A DNA stretch of 45,813 nt, from the NCBI GenBank assembly GCA_944359055.1, contig CALVSO010000011.1:1-45813 (forward strand). Reading direction: 5' to 3'. Positions within the stretch are counted from its first letter, which is position 1, and every line of letters starts with the position of its first letter. Source of the DNA: an uncultured Bacilli bacterium (lineage in GTDB: Bacteria > Bacillota_I > Bacilli_A > RF39 > UBA660). The translations under genes and the position numbers were made by a program. The notes below the pieces were generated by a model, which saw only the letters and a list, made by a program, of their open reading frames with translations, was not told the DNA's origin and made no database searches. This document shows positions 42,878 through 45,813 of this stretch, in pieces.

Positions 42878-44113
42878 CTAACTCCTTTCTTTATTTAATT
42901 TTGCCAATAAATATAGTTCCTCACTTGTAGTAAGTAATTTGAATTCTTCAAATCCTAATCGATACATAATATGAGAAAGATATTTAACACTATCTAAACC
43001 CTTATAAATATCAACAAATTCTGTTCCAGGAATAATTAATCCAGTAATTATTGAAGAATTGGAACTTAAAAAACCATTTGCAATAGAAATCATTATTCTA
43101 GAATTTGTTTTTAAAATTCTTTTTGCTTCATTTAATGCTTTTTCAATATTAAAAAAAGATGAATTAAACGTTCTTAATGATATATAAATATCATATTCAT
43201 TATTGTTAATCATCTCTAGATTTTCAGCTGATGAAACAATTATTTTTGATTGAGGAATTATATTTTTAACTTTTTTTAAACCATCAGGTGCAATATCTAC
43301 AAAAGTAATACACTTACAATCTTTAAATAATACTGAAGCCTCATTTCCAGAACCAACTCCAATATCTATTATGTTTTCATTAAACAAATCACAAGAAAGT
43401 GCTTTACAAGCTTTATAAAAATTATCGCTCCATGCATCATTTATACTTCGTACATCATTTTTGTAATCATATAATGAATATTTTTTATTAAAAGCATTTG
43501 ATAGTGAAGTGTTTACAATATAATTTGCGTCTTTAATAGAAAAATTATACTTATCGATTAAAAGAGTAATTAGCTTATCTTTAGTTTTGTTGTTACTTAT
43601 TTCCTCTTTTGATATATCTAATCCATACTTTGACAATTGCTCTTTTACAAATTCACTTATTCGTTTTTCTGAATAATATATATTATTTTTTATACTTTGT
43701 AAACTATTAGAAAAAGAATCATGATTTTTTGAAATTATGATTTTTTGCAAATTTTCTGGATATCTTTTTACATTTTGAAGTTGTAAAACAGGATCATTTT
43801 TTAAATATCTATTTAATTTTGGATCAGGTAGCCCAATATAAATTTGATGTATTATTATTTTTTGTATAATTTTATTTAAACTAAAATTACCTTCTTTATA
43901 TGTATTTATAGTTAAATAAAGTTCCTCGGCTTCATGAATATTTAATTTTTTTAACCTGCCTAAAATATATTCAGCCCAATCATTATTATCCTGATATTTA
44001 TTAGAACAAAGAATCTTGCCATTGTTGGCTACTATTACTCCCACAAAAACATCATCATTTTTGATAGCAATATCTATTGTTTCTTTCATCAATTCTAATT
44101 TAATATTTTCCAT
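42878..44113 (-). CDS. Inactive deaminase-like domain fused to a SAM methyltransferase
   Basis: 411 residues. N-terminal part (about 1-100) has the order of RibD/dCMP deaminases: NDDVFVGVIVANNGKIL, WAEYIL, EAEELYLTIN, IIHQIYIGLPDP. But the zinc ligands are gone: the H/C-A-E is W-A-E (46-48) and the PCxxC region reads TINTYKEGN. A helical middle section follows. From about 245 comes a class I methyltransferase: IIDIGVGSGNE (motif I), FVDIAPDG, SAENLE, YDIYISLRTFNSS. I know of no described protein with this fusion. It sits in the middle of the operon, seven bases before the glycosylase gene. Confidence 0.7.
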   Translation of the reverse strand: MENIKLELMKETIDIAIKNDDVFVGVIVANNGKILCSNKYQDNNDWAEYILGRLKKLNIHEAEELYLTINTYKEGNFSLNKIIQKIIIHQIYIGLPDPKLNRYLKNDPVLQLQNVKRYPENLQKIIISKNHDSFSNSLQSIKNNIYYSEKRISEFVKEQLSKYGLDISKEEISNNKTKDKLITLLIDKYNFSIKDANYIVNTSLSNAFNKKYSLYDYKNDVRSINDAWSDNFYKACKALSCDLFNENIIDIGVGSGNEASVLFKDCKCITFVDIAPDGLKKVKNIIPQSKIIVSSAENLEMINNNEYDIYISLRTFNSSFFNIEKALNEAKRILKTNSRIMISIANGFLSSNSSIITGLIIPGTEFVDIYKGLDSVKYLSHIMYRLGFEEFKLLTTSEELYLLAKLNKERS

Positions 44114-44126
44114 ATTAAGCTCCTAC

Positions 44127-44774
44127 TTAAATTGTAATTTTACTAAATTCATTTTTTACCAAATCTAACTCAATAGATTTCCATAAAAATGTAGACACAA
44201 TTGTTTCATAACCCTTCCATTTTTCAAAATATATTTTAATATTTTTACTAGTTGGTAACTCTGATAAATCATACATCCATTTTATCGTTCGCCTTATTGT
44301 TCCATCAGATTTTGATAAAATATCTTCTCTACCTAAAGAAAAGATAAGATACATTTCAGCAGTCCAACGCCCGATACCTTTAATTTTTGTTAAATCTTCT
44401 ACTATTTGTTCATTCGTACAATAACTATAATTATTAAAATCTATATTCCCATTTACAATTTCTAAAGCAATTCTTTTTATTGTTTCAACTTTTCTTTCAG
44501 ATAATCCTATTGCTTTTATATCATTATTTTTAACTTTTAAGATATAATTTGGATTAATAGGAGCAAATTTAGACTTAAATTTATTCCAAATTGTTTCTCT
44601 TGCTTTATCACTTATTTGTTGACCTATAATGTATTTTATAATGCATCTAAATCCATCTGGTTCTAATTGTAACTCGGTACATTGGATATATTTTATTAAG
44701 TACTTTAAACATTTATCGGTTGATAATAATATCTTTACTTTTTCGTTGCTAATATCATATTTAATCGTTTTCAT
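44127..44774 (-). CDS. AlkA-like DNA-3-methyladenine glycosylase (HhH-GPD)
   Basis: 215 residues. HhH-GPD: IIGQQISDKARETIW, helix-hairpin-helix KIKGIGRWTAEMYL (131-144), and catalytic Asp157 in LSKSDGTIRR. No C-terminal Fe-S cysteine cluster, so AlkA/MAG-type and not Nth/MutY. Excises alkylated purines from DNA. Thirteen bases ahead of the fusion gene, seventeen behind the Nudix gene. Confidence 0.9.
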   Translation of the reverse strand: MKTIKYDISNEKVKILLSTDKCLKYLIKYIQCTELQLEPDGFRCIIKYIIGQQISDKARETIWNKFKSKFAPINPNYILKVKNNDIKAIGLSERKVETIKRIALEIVNGNIDFNNYSYCTNEQIVEDLTKIKGIGRWTAEMYLIFSLGREDILSKSDGTIRRTIKWMYDLSELPTSKNIKIYFEKWKGYETIVSTFLWKSIELDLVKNEFSKITI

Positions 44775-44791
44775 AATGTTCCTTTTAAAAA

Positions 44792-45343
44792 TTATTTTAA
44801 TTTACTAATAATGTTACTTTCCAATAATCTCTTTAAGATATGCCATGAAACAGTTTTTTCAGTTAATCCATTATAATTGTCATTTATTTTGTTAATTATT
44901 TCATCACAAGGAAAATATTTAACCTCTTCAACCTCATCCTCTTGTAATGTTAATTTATTAACATCAACATCTTTTAAAATTAAATAACATTCATCAAAAT
45001 GATTATTTATATATCCATCTTTATTATATACTGATGTGGTTCCAACGATATATTTGATTTCATTATCTTTTACATCAATTCCAAGTTCTTCTTTGCATTC
45101 TCGAATCAATGCTTGTCTACCAAATTCTCCAGCATTAACGTGACCACCAACGGTTACATCCCATTTATTTGGCCATAATTTTTTATTTTTACTTCTCTTT
45201 TGAAGCAATATATTAAAATTTTTATCTATTATAAATGCATAAACAGCTCTATGCCAATATCCATTTTTATGACATTCATCTCTACTAGCAACATTACCTG
45301 TAAATTCACCTAGTTCATTTAAAACATCAAAAAAATCATTCAT
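44792..45343 (-). CDS. Nudix hydrolase
   Basis: 183 residues from ATG 45343 (SD GGAGGTG). Full Nudix box G-H-V-N-A-G-E-x7-REC-K-EELGI (about 78-100), preceded by LLQKRSKNKKLWPNKWD, typical of the IDI-like/YfcD-like branch acting on varied nucleoside diphosphate derivatives. First gene of the five-gene operon, whose -10 (TATAAT, complement of 45371-45376) lies about 28 bp upstream. Likely cleans the nucleotide pool or generates a modified-nucleotide monophosphate for the pathway. Confidence 0.9.
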   Translation of the reverse strand: MNDFFDVLNELGEFTGNVASRDECHKNGYWHRAVYAFIIDKNFNILLQKRSKNKKLWPNKWDVTVGGHVNAGEFGRQALIRECKEELGIDVKDNEIKYIVGTTSVYNKDGYINNHFDECYLILKDVDVNKLTLQEDEVEEVKYFPCDEIINKINDNYNGLTEKTVSWHILKRLLESNIISKLK

Positions 45344-45385
45344 TTCAAATACACCTCCATACTTATTACCATTATAGTATATCAT

Positions 45386-45744
45386 AAAATGACAAATTTT
45401 AAAAATTAAAAACTAAAAAAACATAGTAATGTTTTAATTTTATAATTTAAGTATAACCCCTGCTTTTAATACCGTTTTATTTCAATAATATTATTTTATC
45501 AATTAGATATTTGAGTTCTGGTAAATTTTTTTAGTTCAATGAAAATTAAAGCTAGAATTGGTATTTATGCTAAACAATTTTAGATTCAACACAAATCTTG
45601 TTAATAAAAGTAAGAATTTATAATTTCTAGAAAAAATACCGAAACTCAAAATCAGTTAATATGTCAATAATTTTTGATTAATTCCTAAAAATAAATTAAA
45701 ATAATTTCTTAATTAGTTCCTTTTTCTTTTGAAAATTTATTATT
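45386..45744. other. Non-coding stretch with an imperfect long inverted repeat
   Basis: About 360 bp with no ORF of note. GAT(A)TTTGAGTT-GGTA and AAAAAATACC-AACTCAAAATC arms (about 45506-45534 and 45627-45653) are imperfect inverted repeats about 95 bp apart, with a small AGATT/AATCT hairpin between them. A small RNA or the relic of a miniature element is possible; neither is shown. Confidence 0.35.
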
Positions 45745-45800
45745 TGCCCGCCCGCTCGATTTTACGCATTTACAAATGCATAAAATCGAGCGGGCGGGCA
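45745..45800. terminator. GC-rich 20-bp perfect hairpin
   Basis: TGCCCGCCCGCTCGATTTTA (45745-45764) and its exact complement (45781-45800) enclose a second stem GCATTT/AAATGC, 56 bases in all. A T run follows at 45805-45810. It fits a very strong terminator or an element end; its GC-richness is unlike anything else in the window. Confidence 0.7.
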
Positions 45801-45813
45801 ATCATTTTTTAGT

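Overview
Very AT-rich, gene-dense bacterial DNA using the standard code: Trp is TGG and TGA is a stop, for example at the end of the second permease. Gene content is low-GC Bacillota: spoVG, veg, a yabG remnant, comEA/comEC, tig, greA, two U32 peptidase-family genes beside greA, tgt, murF, tex and helD. The order yabG-veg-(dipeptidase)-spoVG recalls the Bacillus chromosome. I infer an uncultured gut-type lineage (Erysipelotrichia/RF39-like or Mollicutes relative); the taxon is not proven. No tRNA, rRNA or CRISPR array was seen.

Layout. 1-1900: a very large type IV prepilin-like protein with a consensus promoter. 1955-11543: a leftward peptide-resistance-type module (response regulator, sensor kinase, ABC ATPase, two paralogous FtsX-type permeases). 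Three of its genes carry an identical regulatory arrangement, a TnACA-N4-TGTAA-like box exactly 40 bp from a -10 box; the regulator gene has the same box at a different spacing. The two large gaps (4.6-5.7 kb and 8.3-9.0 kb) hold five copies of a repeat cassette. A complete cassette has two convergent consensus promoters, a Shine-Dalgarno-driven peptide gene of about 28 codons ending CILYN-SP, a short noncoding RNA on the other strand and a shared bidirectional terminator. This is the most unusual thing in the window.

11.6-20 kb: a kinase-fold protein, then leftward housekeeping genes (membrane export protein, two lipoproteins, tex, a membrane-anchored protein, tgt, a rightward unknown gene, murF). 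20-22.4 kb: a second giant prepilin with a glycine-rich domain, preceded by a structured noncoding segment. 22.4-27.9 kb: comEA-comEC followed by dinD, a YqfO/NIF3-like gene, a duplicated 3' piece of comEC, a DUF1016-like stub and a third, decayed comEC scrap: a hot spot of accessory-gene turnover at the comEC 3' end.

28-37 kb: rsmD, tig, greA, two U32 genes, a membrane protein, spoVG, dipeptidase, veg, truncated yabG and helD. 37.3-40.3 kb: a PlsC-like acyltransferase and a hybrid membrane histidine kinase. 40.3-45.8 kb looks acquired: a 24-bp tandem repeat, a decapitated MobV relaxase, then a tightly packed five-gene leftward operon (Nudix, AlkA-like glycosylase, dead deaminase-like domain fused to a methyltransferase, SMUG2/DUF4918 uracil-glycosylase-like protein, nucleoside deoxyribosyltransferase-like protein). 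The window ends in a GC-rich perfect hairpin. The operon reads as a nucleobase-handling repair, sanitation or defence set.
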